From Dendrolimus kikuchii (taxonomy: Eukaryota > Arthropoda > Insecta > Lepidoptera > Lasiocampidae), in the NCBI GenBank assembly GCA_019925095.2, contig CM034406.1:18394888-18458887 (forward strand): a stretch of 64,000 nt of DNA, in the 5' to 3' direction. Positions 29,760-57,914 of the stretch are shown piece by piece; position 1 is the stretch's first letter; the number at the start of each line of letters is the position of its first letter. The notes beneath the pieces were generated by a model. It was not told the DNA's origin and searched no databases. It worked only from the letters and a program-made list of their open reading frames with translations. The translations under genes were made by a program, and so were the position numbers.

Positions 29760-29815
29760 AATAATATAATAAATAATCGACAGACAAACACACACATTGT
29801 ATATTCCCCAACTAG
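29760..29815 (-). repeat. SINE-A 3' tail fragment
   Basis: It matches the last 50 bp of SINE-A (GACAAACACACACATTGTAT on the + strand). It could equally be the 3' end of the partner LINE that shares this tail. Confidence 0.65.
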
Positions 29816-30054
29816 GAAAGTTAAAGTAGGTATTAGACGGATCAATGCTGTCTATCAATGTTGAAGCTATCAAAGTGAACCATGTAAACTTAAATTTAAT
29901 CTTATCGCGGCGTTTCAGTTCTGCGCAGTTCAACAAAATTGAATAAATGTAGTAGTTGATCAGTCTAATATCAGCATTATGCTCGTGTTACGGTTAATGT
30001 ACAACGCATACGGACCTGGAGGCGGCTCCAGACACCCAGACCAAACAGGATTAC

Positions 30055-30540
30055 TGGAGCACAGCAGACAAGTTGACGGCCTACTTAATGGAAAGCGATT
30101 ACCGTCACCAAAGGTATATATAGTTCCGGCACGAATCTTGAGCGGTCAGCGGAACAGTTGGGATCGCTTTTCGTAGCCAATGCAACGAGATATATAGACA
30201 TATCGACAACATTATGTTTTTGTCTGTTTATTCAAAAGGGAAAATAATTCATACATTGAAAAAAATCGTAATTTCACTGTTCGTAGGAAAAATTGACCGC
30301 TCAAGAATCGAGCCGGGGACTATACTACGAATGTGCTGTTGGCTTCGGAGGGGGGACTGAACCATGGTCATTAAATAATACCGGAATACCACTCAAGGTC
30401 GTTATGGTGGTATGCTCTAGACAAGGGTGGCAGCCCTCCAGACGGACAAATGTCTTACCGCCTGGCTGTTGTTGTTTTTGTCGCCTACAGGCCACCCGGC
30501 CGAAAAAACTGTTATTCTTTCTCTGTTCCTAAACGAATAT
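30055..30540 (-). mobile_element. Family B retroposon split by a MITE
   Basis: Minus-strand family B sequence is found at 30055-30118 and 30324-30540, with an inverted-repeat element between. The copy is diverged. Confidence 0.8.
30120..30323. mobile_element. 204-bp MITE with 28-bp terminal inverted repeats, TA target
   Basis: TAGTTCCGGCACGAATCTTG at the left is mirrored by CAAGAATCGAGCCGGGGACTA at the right with a few mismatches, and continues through AGCGGTCA/TGACCGCT. The flanking bases are TA-rich, as expected for Tc1/mariner-like insertion. Confidence 0.85.
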
Positions 30541-30545
30541 TTTTA

Positions 30546-30933
30546 CCAGTAAACTCTATATAACGACACTGGAGGGACTGTGCATGTTATGGCGTTATAC
30601 AGAGTTATGGTTAAATAGAGAGAAATCTGTTATTTTTGTCTGACGTCTTTTGCTGCACCAGTAATTTTGTTGTATTTTTTTACTTATTTTATTCATATCT
30701 TGCGATATTGAGGCATCTTGGTGATGAAAGGAAGTACTTAGAAATTTCGAAATTTCTAAGAAATTTCGGTATGCGTGATGCTGACAATCGAGATTATTAC
30801 GGGCTAGTATAATAAAGGGATAAACGAACTTACACAGCTGCGCAGTTTTAACTAATGTTAGCAATTTAAAAGGTACTTTTTATTACTTAACTGTTGTTGT
30901 TAAATAGAGTGAAGTTACATAGAGTTTACACAT
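30546..30933 (-). mobile_element. Tigger/pogo-like transposon remnant
   Basis: CCAGTAAACTCTATATAACG at the left and GTTACATAGAGTTTACAC at the right are inverted repeats with TA outside. The minus-strand frame 30864-30595 ends CSKRRQTKITDFSLF, resembling the C-terminal KQTKITDFF motif of Tigger/Jerky DDE proteins. Most of the transposase is missing. Confidence 0.6.
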
Positions 30934-31654
30934 TATTAAAGCCGTCCGCTGAGGCTAATTATAAAAATCTTACACATTCCAGTGGGTGCTTGGTAGAGGA
31001 CCTGACAGTTAGACAACTCGATACTCCTTTGGGGTAAGCGACCCGTGCTGCCATTAAACCCTTAACGGCTGCAGCATAATTCCCCGGCTTGACTGGTTGC
31101 GAACCAACTCTAGTAATTTACAACCAGTGGCCCTCAAAAGTACAACACCAACATCCAACTATCGACTAGTGCTTTCTAAGGAGGTAACCCTCTCATTTTA
31201 TATTGCAAGGTCATCCATAAAGTTAAGTAGTCTCAACCGAATCCCCTTGAGACATCTGAGCTAGGAGAAAAGGGAACAATAGTCTTGAAATACTGGGTAG
31301 GACAGATAGTACAATTTAGTAAGCCTAATTTTGTAGGAGGACTCGAGGTGTGAGCTCCTCTGGGTTCTTGGAACCCCAATTGTAAGTTTGCTGCCTATTT
31401 AGGGAGTATTGTGGATTAAATTATTATTGTCAGGCTTACGTTGTTTTTATTTGGGTAATACTAATCCTTACACCTATCCCAGTCGTTCAGTTCAGTAAAT
31501 ACTACCCTTATGCTATATTTCTCCATGAGTACTTTAAAAATAGAACCACATCTTACGTTATAAATACAAATTATAATCTCAAAAGTATATAAAAAGCATT
31601 TTTATATAAATATAACAGTGTCCTCCTTATAGGTACAGTGTGTATGTATATAAA
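30934..31654. other. Unassigned intergenic DNA
   Basis: The part from 31000 to 31420 is less AT-rich and may be an old retroelement, but I recognise no motif. Confidence 0.45.
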
Positions 31655-31661
31655 TGTGTGT

Positions 31662-31719
<58 letters not shown>

Positions 31720-32171
31720 GCGTGTGCGTGTGCGTGTGCGTGTGCGTGTGCGTGTGCGTGTGCGTGTTCGTGTGCGTGTGCGTGTGCGTGTGCGTGTGCG
31801 TGTGCGTGTGCGTGTGCGTGTGCGTGTGCGTGTGCGTGTGCGTGTGCGTGTGCGTGTGCGTGTGCGTGTGCGTGTGCGTGTGCGTGTTCGTGTGCGTGTG
31901 CGTGTGCGTGTGCGTGTGCGTGTGCGTGTGCGTGTGCGTGTGCGTGTGCGTGTGCGTGTGCGTGTGCGTGTGCGTGTGCGTGTGCGTGTGCGTGTGCGTG
32001 TGCGTGTGCGTGTGCGTGTGCGTGTGCGTGTGCGTGTGCGTGTGCGTGTGCGTGTGCGTGTGCGTGTGCGTGTGCGTGTGCGTGTGCGTGTGCGTGTGCG
32101 TGTGCGTGTGCGTGTGCGTGTGCGTGTGCGTGTGCGTGTGCGTGTGCGTGTGCGTGTGCGTGTGCGTGTGC
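31655..32171. repeat. (TG)n then (TGTGCG)n simple repeat, about 510 bp
   Basis: A TG run (about 31664-31711) passes into the hexamer TGTGCG to 32171. Only two TGTTCG variants break it (near 31766 and 31886), exactly 120 bp apart. The tract alternates purine and pyrimidine almost throughout and is CpG-rich. Confidence 0.97.
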
Positions 32172-32221
32172 ATTCAAACCTCACGAAACACAAGGTGAAG
32201 TAGAGCTGTAGTGTTAGTTCT

Positions 32222-32480
32222 TTTAATTGCACGAGTTCAGCAGGCGGCCCACCTGATGGAAAGCGGTTACCATCGCCTATGGATATTTGCAACACCGAAG
32301 GTGCTACTAATGCGCTGCTGCTCTCTTAACGGAAACTGAAACCTGGTTACTAATGCCGGAACACAACTCAAGGTTGTTATGGCGGCATACTCTAGACCAG
32401 GGGTGGTAGCCATCCAGACCTTACCACCCGACCTCTAACGACAGGAAATTCTATTCTTTCTCCGTTCCTGCACGGATAAA
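32222..32480 (-). mobile_element. Family B retroposon with an internal deletion
   Basis: Minus-strand copy from CGAGTTCAGCAGGCGGCC to CTCCGTTCCTGCACGGATAA. It lacks about 60 bp around the CCACCACCTGGCTG region. Confidence 0.87.
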
Positions 32481-32984
32481 TTAGTATGACTTGGTATGCA
32501 TTTGTAAGTAACATAGATGTCGATCATAGTTTTCGCACGTATGCACCGTTAGTTGTTTACTGGCAGAGTATAAGAAAACCGTTTCCTATGGCCGACGTCC
32601 AAGAACTGTGAACTATTGAGAATTTACTGGGCCAGTACTATGTGAGAGCGTAGTATCACTCTGGTCGAGATGGACAGCGAGCTGTGATCAAGATAATCAT
32701 TCCAATACGGCTCTACCATGTTTTTATTTTGAAAAAAGTATAACATTTAAGTTAAATATGCTATTTAAATCTCTTTTTTTTTTATAAATCCAGTAAACAC
32801 GTTCGAGTCAAACTTTCAAACATACTTAACGACAGGCAAAATAAGTAACAGTTTTCACTTTAGATTTGCCGTTTATTATATTGAAATAACAGATAAAACA
32901 TCAATTTATTACTTTTACCTGTAGTAATGTTCAGTCGTAAAGTCGTAGTTTTTTACAATGTTCTAGTAAAAAAATAATATATAA

Positions 32985-34120
32985 GTCCCAAATCGCTGTC
33001 TGTTGGGAACGTGCCCAAAACGCTAGCCGCACTTCCGCGCTAGATGGCAACTCTGATGCGTTTTTTTTTTTTCGAGGCGGGGGTAATGGGTTTCGCAAAC
33101 TACTAGGGACTAGACCAAAGCGACGAGAAGTGACACCCACGAATGGACGCACCAGAGTCAAATCGCCGGCTTGTGTGGAGACTCGAAGACTCAATACTCC
33201 ACTAAAACCACTCTCCTCCCATGTGACCCGCGCTTATGGCAGGAAGAGCGTGAGACTTAGAACGTAGTTACGCCCAAGCTGAAACTCCGATGCGTTTTTT
33301 TTAAGGCGGGGGAAATGCTTTTCGCACAGTATCGGGTCCTTTGCTAGAGATTAGACCATAGTCGATTATGGAGGCATTCCCCTGGGGGCAATCCAAACAC
33401 TAATCGACCGGCTTGTGTGGAGACTCGACCAACCTTCCAATCAATTCAATACTCTACTAAAACCACCCACCTCCCATGCGCCCCGCGCTTATAGCAGGAA
33501 GAACGTGAGACTTGGAACGTAGTTACGCCCACGCTGATCCTAGCGCATCAATGCTTGAGAATGCCCCGGGAGAGGCAAACTCACTTCGTCAACAGGGGTG
33601 AAGACTCCTCTGCTCCCTAGATGCTACAGGGCCCCTGCAGCGGTATTTTCAAGGAGGGAAGTCATGCGCATTTCTGCGCCTCCGGGACCCCGACTGACGT
33701 CGGTACCCACTAGACGCATGCGCACTTGTACCTCTCTCCCTATCTCGTTCTGCGGCCTCCTTTTGAGACATTATAGCCTCGCAGAAATAAACTCCGATGC
33801 GTTTTTTTTTTTTTGAGGCGAGGGAAAATGCTTAACCGATTTACGCACAAACTGGGTCGTTGCTAGGGGAACGACACGCGTCGGTCGGGGGCGATAACAC
33901 TGCAGCAATAGTATGCTCTTGGCAGCGCTCCGTCCGCGATCGACGTCACAGAATAGTGTGGAAGACTCCGAGCGTTGCTACACGAGCGAGCAACCCCAAT
34001 ACCCACTAAAAACCCCCTCCTCCCTGACGACCCTGCGCTTTGTATGTGTTGGAAAGGCTGAGACTTAGAACATAGTTACGCCCAGCCGATCCAGCGCAAT
34101 AAAGTAAACTCCGATGCGTT
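32985..34120 (+). repeat. Family L tandem cluster, three head-to-tail units
   Basis: Units start after CTCCGATGCGTTTTTTTT or its like at about 33061, 33299 and 33803. Each has GAGGCGGGGGTAATGG or a relative, CTTGTGTGGAGAC and ACGTAGTTACGCCC. The second unit carries about 250 extra bp (33545-33797) shared with 60227-60330 on the minus strand. The lead-in 32985-33060 recurs at 39480-39560. Confidence 0.82.
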
Positions 34121-34770
34121 ACCCCAGTACAGACCAACCTTTTGGTCACATAAGACTTGTATCAAACGCGATGATAGATCTCGAGAAAGCCGGATAGGCT
34201 GCTTCGGGACCCCTTGGCCCTAAAGTTTCAACACCGAACGCCACAAGTAATACAGAAGATAATATCTTCTATTGGTTAACTAATATACTTAATTTACTAG
34301 TTAAAATTTTAAAAGAGGAACGATTAAAACAATTTCATAATCCTGTAATTCTAATTATCTTACGCTTATATAAAAACTGTCATAAACATCTTTACGAGGT
34401 AAATAATAAAGGAAGCCAAAACATAAATAGGTAATTGTCAATTATTGCAAACGGCGGAGCGTTACGCTTTATAAACAATCTAAAAATATTTTTATAATTT
34501 CCATTATTGCAAGGCTATATTATTACAACGGCAATTAGATGACACTTTATTTTTAATTGCTGTCTTGCAATTTACATTAGATCATACATTGTACACATAA
34601 CACAGTATTATATAGAACGTAATATCTAACATATAAGTGAGTATTTGTCATAATTCCCTTAATGTTACGACTCTGAGGACTTGAATCTCGAAAAACCTTT
34701 GTTGCCTAATTGTTTCTGTCGCATGATTTTTTGTTATCACTTGAGAATTTAGTCGGAAATAGAAGAACGG
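34121..34770. other. AT-rich intergenic DNA, nothing recognised
   Basis: No gene, RNA gene or named repeat is seen. Confidence 0.5.
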
Positions 34771-34774
34771 CCTA

Positions 34775-35195
34775 CAGGATGGAAAGTGGTTACTAGAGAT
34801 GCTATCAATGTTCTGCCGGTCTCGTAGGAAGGTACTGGAACCTAGCCATTAATGCCGGAATAATAATAATAATCGGCAGACAAACACACACATTGTATAT
34901 CCCCAAATTAAGCAAGTTACGCTTGTGTTATGGGTAATATACAACGGACTACTCTGGGGCCGATCCCAGACACCCAGACCATAGTAAATAACGGAGAAAA
35001 TACGTTTCCGAAATTTACTATACCAAGAATCGAACCCGGAACCTCTGCGTTGCAGTGAGGTACGCCGGCAAAGGCTTAGCCCGCTCAACCACAGAGGCCG
35101 TCAATTAAAGGTTATGAAGGCGGCATACTCTAGACCGAGGATGGTAGCCATAAGGACGGGCCAATGCAAATTACCACATGGCAAATGATTGTACT
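34775..35195 (-). mobile_element. Family B retroposon split by SINE-A
   Basis: Diverged minus-strand family B sequence lies at 34775-34857 and 35105-35195, interrupted at the GCCGGAA position by a SINE-A copy. Confidence 0.78.
34858..35104 (-). mobile_element. SINE-A copy nested in family B
   Basis: On the minus strand the A box is intact and the B box reads GGTTCGATTCT, one base off the perfect copies. The tail is ATT repeats. Confidence 0.92.
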
Positions 35196-35214
35196 AATTG
35201 TAATAATCTTCTAT

Positions 35215-35415
35215 ATAAATAAAAATAAATCGTGGAAATGTATGTACGCGCATAACTTGAGAACGACTTTACCAATTTTGATGAAATTTTTTGTGTGTGC
35301 TTGAGTGGGTCCCCGGATTATTTAGATTTACAATTGAAACCGGTAGGTAGCGCTGGGATCGGGTCGTAGGTTTTTATTTTTTCTAGGCAGGACAACGTCT
35401 GCCGGGATCTCTAGT
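35215..35415 (+). mobile_element. Family K Helitron-like element, second subtype
   Basis: It carries AATGTATGTACGCGCATAAC, GAGTGGGTCCCCGGAT and the end GACAACGTCTGCCGGGATCT followed by CTAG and T. Confidence 0.6.
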
Positions 35416-35838
35416 ATATAATAAAATCGTTTATTGGGTAAAACATAATTTATTGCACATATATTAAAGTACAATGGGCGGTCTTGTCACCAAAGGCGAT
35501 CTCCTTCAGACTACCCTTATACAATTATTATCGACACCAACTACATTATTTATTGACGTCATAATTATTGAGTGGAAGATTACAGTATTAATTTATTTGC
35601 ATTCGTCATAATTATATTATTAAAGTTATCATTATTACCATAGTCATTTATTTATTATTATTACAACAGTAACACAATTCACATTGTTTAAGTACTTTGG
35701 TCTCCAAACTAGATCGACTTGTATCTTAGGGACCTGCTTTCTAATTGGTACAATTCCATTTATTAGGAAGACTATCTTACTATTTCATTGGTAATGTTAC
35801 AGTCAATCAACTTTATTATTATTATTTTATTTTATTAA

Positions 35839-36045
35839 GTCGTGGAAGGCCACGACACACCTTCCATGATCAAATTGACCGTGTACTAGCAGAAGGTGAT
35901 GTCAGCAGCCTTAAGAACAGACGAGCGTGCATGACAAGAGTTATGAATGTCAAAGAAGCAAGTGAGGTGTGTAATAATAAGCCTAAATAGCGCTCTGTTG
36001 CTCGTGCCTACCCCGCAAGGGAACTGGCGTGAAGTTATGCATGTA
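35839..36045 (+). mobile_element. Family C LINE 3' end, truncated
   Basis: It encodes [20 protein letters not shown] onward, with a stop inside the peptide (AAATAG at about 35985). The tail is GTTATGCATGTATG. Confidence 0.85.
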
Positions 36046-36301
36046 TGTAACATATTCTATTTCTATTTCTTATTATTGTCGTCTACAATTAATGAATAAT
36101 ACAACAGATATAGGTAGTATATTCTGTATTATTCTCGAAGTTTCCTCGCAAATTATTCTCATACAACAATTAAAACGTAAAATCTTTGTGAACAAAAAGT
36201 GAATAAATAATACTACTAGGTTTTGCCCACGACTACGTCTGCTTATTATAGTGGACATAATCGTGGGTACGACTATACTTATAGAAGCAAAGGAATAGTA
36301 C

Positions 36302-36761
36302 TGTTACCTGCATCCGTAAACAAAGCACATTTATTACCTGCCGGCGTTTAAGCTAATAACATTGAAATTATTTGTGACTGTCTTCTTTTGTTTAATTTGT
36401 GTTTAAAATTTGTAATTAGAAAAACAGTCTATTATGTAATCTTTTATGGTAGTCATTAGCCAGGTATGTCGAACTGATTCTAGGAAATTCGGTTGGGCAG
36501 ACATATTGTATCGGTGCAGTATAAAGCAATGACCTAATGGAGAGATCAGCAGTCAAGCGATAACCACTAGCGAGACAAGACGTGTGTACATTCGATAATA
36601 TGTATAGTGTCGGACTTTGCGCGTGTTATTGAATCGCGCATTACGTTTGGACTAATTGTGTTCAGTTATATTTGTACCTGTGTTATACGTGTTTGTATAG
36701 TTCTAATAAATTCTATAGTAATTCCAACGGCATTTTAATTCGAGTCCTGTAACTCGTAACA
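36302..36761. mobile_element. Solo LTR with 4-bp target duplication
   Basis: It begins TGTTAC and ends GTAACA, with GTAC on both sides (36298-36301 and 36762-36765). TATAAAG at 36520-36526 and a downstream CTAATAAATTC fit an LTR promoter and polyadenylation signal. A relative lies at 50840-51340. No internal region is present. Confidence 0.85.
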
Positions 36762-36765
36762 GTAC

Positions 36766-36945
36766 TAATTCCAGCGACCGGGCGGCTTGTGGTCGCGACA
36801 TTCGCCCGCGTGGATGGCCACTACCCTAGTCTAGAATAAGCCGCCATTTCGACCTTGAGTTGTGTTCCGGTATTGATGTAAAGTATACCTACAGGTGGTT
36901 TGGTTTCAGTCCCCCGTTCGAAGCCGGCAGCACATTATTTTAATA
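36766..36945 (+). mobile_element. Family B retroposon, degraded
   Basis: It keeps CCGGGCGGCTTGTGGTCGCG, a GGATGGCCACTACC relative of family B, and CCTTGAGTTGTGTTCCGG. It abuts the solo LTR. Confidence 0.65.
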
Positions 36946-37379
36946 AAGATATTTTGGGTCATAGCTACCTCGCTATCATGTTGGTAACAATGATACATCT
37001 ACTGGGGCCCAATTCTGCTATTACTATCTCTTCAAAATCGCCGGACACAATCGTCTCAATCGTAGGTTTGCTTGATTTTAGTATTCTGTTAATTCTAATG
37101 GCGTGCACGCCATTCTATCTTTAAAATTAATATACTGGCGAAATAAATGTTTAAAATTTTTGGTAGCATTTCAATATTCATTTCATTCATTCATTCTGCC
37201 GCGACAATATCGAGACGATATTGTGGATTTAGTAGAATACGAATTTTGAAACTATCGCATTGGAATCTTATATGAGTATCTTCGTAATGCAACGTACAAC
37301 AACAATTAAAATAGCAGAATTGGGGCCACTGGACTGTACACACTTGAAGAACAAAACTTTTTTAATATTGTTCTTTTAC

Positions 37380-37705
37380 GAGAGTTAACTACTGAAGAGA
37401 AAGCAATACCCCCGTCGGGAAAAGGACTCAACCAACTCCATCAGGGGTTTTGGAAGTGTCTTCGAGTGACGAGGTCACCGCGAATTAGGCACGTTGCGGC
37501 ACCGCAAGCACGCACGCAACAAATGCTATTAACACCCAAGTTAGGGATACCCACTAAAACCCCTCGGTATTCCTTCCTTCCTTACGCCAGGGCTACGGGA
37601 AAGCAGAAACTCAACCAACTCCACATGCCCTGGCATGCGGAAGCCCTACGGCCACATCCACTGCTGGGGTGAAACATGTCATTTCCAGCTACCACAACTT
37701 TAACA
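37380..37705 (+). repeat. GC-rich repeat of unknown type
   Basis: An internal near-duplication (AACTCAACCAACTCCA-like segments near 37429 and 37611) and composition unlike the flanks suggest a retroelement fragment. No protein motif was recognised. Confidence 0.4.
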
Positions 37706-37721
37706 ATCAGCGCCCTACTGC

Positions 37722-38039
37722 AAACCTTAGGTTTATGGCTTGACAGCTAGGCCTTTAAGCCAGATCTTAGATTACAATATAGTTTCTTCATTTTCTTATG
37801 CCTATGTATAGCTCAGCCGAACTGTAGGTTATCAGCTGAAGCCAATCAACGGAGTTCTTGTGACAACTCAAAAGGCCACATTTGACTGTACAGTTCACAT
37901 TTCTCACAAAAACACATAATTACTACTCAAAAACTATCAATATCCTACAACTATTGTTCATTTTAGAGTAATTTTACACGTTTTTAGAAAATAAAACTGC
38001 ACAGCACAACATCTCCTTTCAGTTCCCGCCAAAAACTCC
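37722..38039 (-). mobile_element. Family H retroposon with 12-bp target duplication
   Basis: GCGCCCTACTGC is at 37710-37721 and again at 38040-38051. The body is 318 bp on the minus strand, complete. Confidence 0.93.
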
Positions 38040-38164
38040 GCGCCCTACTGCTGTAAATGCGCTAGGGTGACCACGACGTATGTATTATTACTCCTCGAAA
38101 AAGAATTAAGTAATACAACCCAATCAAGATCTCTCCACGTCCCTGCGAGGGACGCTAGGAGACA

Positions 38165-38270
38165 TAGCCCCCCCACAGGATAGACTAGGCGTGTTGCTGG
38201 GAAGTTTCTTTGGCCGTTTCTTCTCTCCCAGCCATAACACGTTGCGAAACGGCAGTAAGATAGCGTAGGC
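38165..38270 (+). repeat. Retroelement 3' end fragment, related to 6128-6295
   Basis: It shares GCGTGTTGCTGGGAAGTTTC, CCGTTTCTTC and AACACGTTGCGAAACGG with 6128-6295. Confidence 0.5.
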
Positions 38271-38597
38271 CGCCGCAAACCGCCGATCCCGGCCCGCCGG
38301 AATCCCTCTCATGGCAACGGTCCAGCCGAGGTAAAACTCCTTAGGGAGCTCCCCCGAGCAAGTTGCCCCCCCCCCCTCCCCCCCCGGGCTCGAGCGCTTT
38401 CGCTTCGCGAAGGCACTTGCCCCAAAAACCCCGGTAAAGTTGTAAGGTCTTCGGACCAACAACATAAAGTCAAGTCCAATAAAAAAAAAAAAAGTAATAC
38501 AACACCGGCGTAATATAAACACGTGAAGCAAGTGCTCCATTGTAGTATAGGTTCGCGTTTGACCACAATCTTGCCTTATGTGGGCCGAAGATATGGT

Positions 38598-39050
38598 CTA
38601 GGATGGAGCACGCTTGCCTAGAAGGTACCTATTCACACGTGACTTGAAGACACCCAGGTTATATGTATCCGGAAAGACAGACTCCGGCAATGAGTTCCAC
38701 TCCTTTGCGGCGCGTATGATGAAGCTAGATGCAAAGCGCTTCGTTCTAATAGGTAGAATATCCACCATATATCGATGCCGCATGCCGGTTCGTCTGGTTG
38801 TCCGATGATGGAAGGGAGATGGCGGGATCAGGTTGAAGAGCTCAGCTGCACACTCTCCAAAGTGAATCCGATAGAAAACCGACAAGCTGGCAACCCTGCG
38901 CCGATGTTCGAGACTTTGCATTTTGTCATCGAAAAGCTGGTCGTTGCCAACCAGCCTCCTGGCTCTCCGCTCAATCGACTCAAGTGCTTCGAGTTGGTAT
39001 TTGGCTGAGCCATCCCAAAGGTGAGAGCAGTACTCCATACATGCTCGTAA
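38598..39050 (-). pseudogene. LINE reverse transcriptase C-terminus, 5'-truncated
   Basis: The minus-strand frame encodes 146 residues starting [20 protein letters not shown], then [33 protein letters not shown] and [15 protein letters not shown] before a stop at 38598. This is the conserved end of Jockey-clade ORF2 reverse transcriptase in Lepidoptera. There is no upstream RT core, so it is a dead-on-arrival copy. A second fragment lies at 46140-46669. Confidence 0.88.
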
Positions 39051-39136
39051 TTTAAATTAAAATTAAACAGGAGAGCTTCTATACTCATAGATTTCCGAAT
39101 TTTGTATATTCATAATTTTCATTCTAAAATCTTAAT

Positions 39137-39342
39137 ATATATAAATTACGTGTCACGTTGTTTGTCCGCGATGGACTCCTAAACTACTTGACCGACTTTA
39201 ATCAAATTTGCACACCGTGTGCAGTTTGATCCGACTTGAAAGATAGGATAGCTTACATTTGGACCCGGTAGGTGGCGCTGGAATCGGGTTCTAATTTTTA
39301 TTTCTTCAGGGCAGAACAACGTCTGCCGGGACAGCTAGTATC
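39137..39342 (+). mobile_element. Family K Helitron-like element, second subtype
   Basis: It has GGACCCGGTAGGTGGCGCTG and the end AACAACGTCTGCCGGGACAG followed by CTAG and T. Confidence 0.6.
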
Positions 39343-39479
39343 GTATAAATATTGTATATAATTTAATTATGATTCTCTATGGTTTAAATACATATGTAAC
39401 TAATATACATATATAACTTAATTATACAAAATATAAACAAAGCTATACTTACAAAATAACATAAATCTTTAAATAAAAA

Positions 39480-39830
39480 ATTGACTCCAAATCGCTGTCG
39501 GCGGGGAGCGTGCCCAAAATGCTGGCCGCATTTCCACGTTGGATGGCAACGCTGATGCGTTGAACACTCAAGACCACAATTAAACGCGTTGAGAGGTGAT
39601 GAGCTCCAGGCGCCCACGGCCTCAGGGTTTCAACCGAAAGCCACAAATATATACCCATCACCAATGGACATATATTTGGGGCGTTTCAGGGCCTCCTGGT
39701 GTGCGGCAGCTGCCCAGGCTGTCACGGCTGTGACTGGGAGATGGGAAGCCGCAAAAGTATCAAAACAAGTTGCGTACCATACTAAGGGGCGTCCCATCTT
39801 CCATAATTTTCCCATTATTGCATATAGGGA
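39480..39830. repeat. GC-rich repeat upstream of the secreted-protein gene
   Basis: 39480-39560 matches 32985-33060 (CGTGCCCAAAA and GGATGGCAAC). The part from 39588 to 39830 is GC-rich, with open frames but no recognised motif. Confidence 0.45.
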
Positions 39831-40120
39831 CCTAAGGACCCTTGTATTAGTAACTAAATTATTTTAGACGTATGTTACAAAAAAAGTGATAATTACCTAA
39901 ATTGTGTCGCTTACGATGTTTTTCCATAACAGGGTGAATATCGGCGAATTTATACAAACACAGCACCTCATAAAGTAAATATTACGATAGTTGAAAACTA
40001 AAATACTAAAGCCGCCCCACCATAATATACGAAGATGGCTGAATATTGAACGAACGGTCAGCATCAGTCATTTACCGTTTCCCGCGTAATTCGTCTGGGT
40101 GCTTTACAGTGTCGTTTTTG

Positions 40121-40127
40121 TATAAAT
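40121..40127 (+). promoter_or_regulatory. TATA box of the secreted-protein gene
   Basis: TATAAAT lies 75 bp upstream of the ATG at 40196. The likely start of transcription is about 30 bp further on, near 40150-40160. It is inferred from position and sequence only. Confidence 0.55.
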
Positions 40128-40195
40128 AGGTTCTTTATAAGTGCTCGATGCAGCATCCTTGACAGCTGTTCCCCGAGATACGCGTGCGGACGAAG

Positions 40196-57169
<16,974 letters not shown>

Positions 57170-57355
57170 GGACTTCTTAAATTTTTTATGTGGCTCATCC
57201 TTTCATAAGCCTCTACAAAAAGCGTTCAAGATGCTTCGAGTGATCAGCGGCCAACGGATCAGTCTGGGATCCAACATAACGTGGTCAACCTTCTGGTCAT
57301 CTCACCTCTTAATTGTGTTAGTTTTTAATATTTTAGTTTAAGAAATATCTAGTAT

Positions 57356-57396
57356 CTTACAAAAAATTATCCACCCAACTGGATAATTTTTGTAAG
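57356..57396 (+). promoter_or_regulatory. Stem-loop in the 3' UTR of the secreted-protein gene
   Basis: CTTACAAAAAATTATCC pairs with GGATAATTTTTGTAAG with one bulged A, around the loop ACCCAACT. The stem is about 16 bp. Function is unknown. Confidence 0.6.
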
Positions 57397-57914
57397 GTTC
57401 CAATCTTGTAAATTGATTTTGTCGTTAAGGATAAAATCTTTTTTCAAGTACCTAGAGTTTTTGTATATTGTAATAGCTGGCTAAATTGCTTTAGACTGTA
57501 CTAGGATTGCTAGAATACATTTTAAAGTAATTTGGTCCTTGGTATTCCTATTAGGTTGGGCTACAGTTATCGAAAAATCTCTATCTAGAGCCACCAATGT
57601 ATCATTTTGGTCGATCCTGTGTCGGTAAATGATCGCGTATCTAAATGTATGGAATGTTACAAACTTTCGAGTACTTAATTTTTTCCCATTTTCAAATTAG
57701 CACATCGGTGCAACGTGGCTTTATTCGGAATGGATTAAAATGATACATAGGTGAAATATTAGATTATCTTAAAAATGAAATGTTAAGAACCTACTTTCGT
57801 ATTCATGACGTATTTATAATACTCACACGAGTTTTATAGGCTCGTTAAAAAGTTTAAAAAGGGTATATTATTAATCGAATTCAAAATGCAATTATGTAAA
57901 ACACTTATTTCACT

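Noticed and set aside
31571..32295. Six overlapping open frames of dipeptide repeats (His-Thr, Cys-Val, Arg-Thr and others)
   Set aside because: These are translations of a simple repeat; no gene is needed to explain them.
36900..37124. 74-residue hydrophobic frame
   Set aside because: It starts inside a degraded family B copy. There is no signal or family resemblance beyond composition.
38124..38566. Open frames of 138 and 85 residues on the minus strand
   Set aside because: They cross junctions between different repeats and a C/G homopolymer-rich region (38367-38390). No motif was seen.
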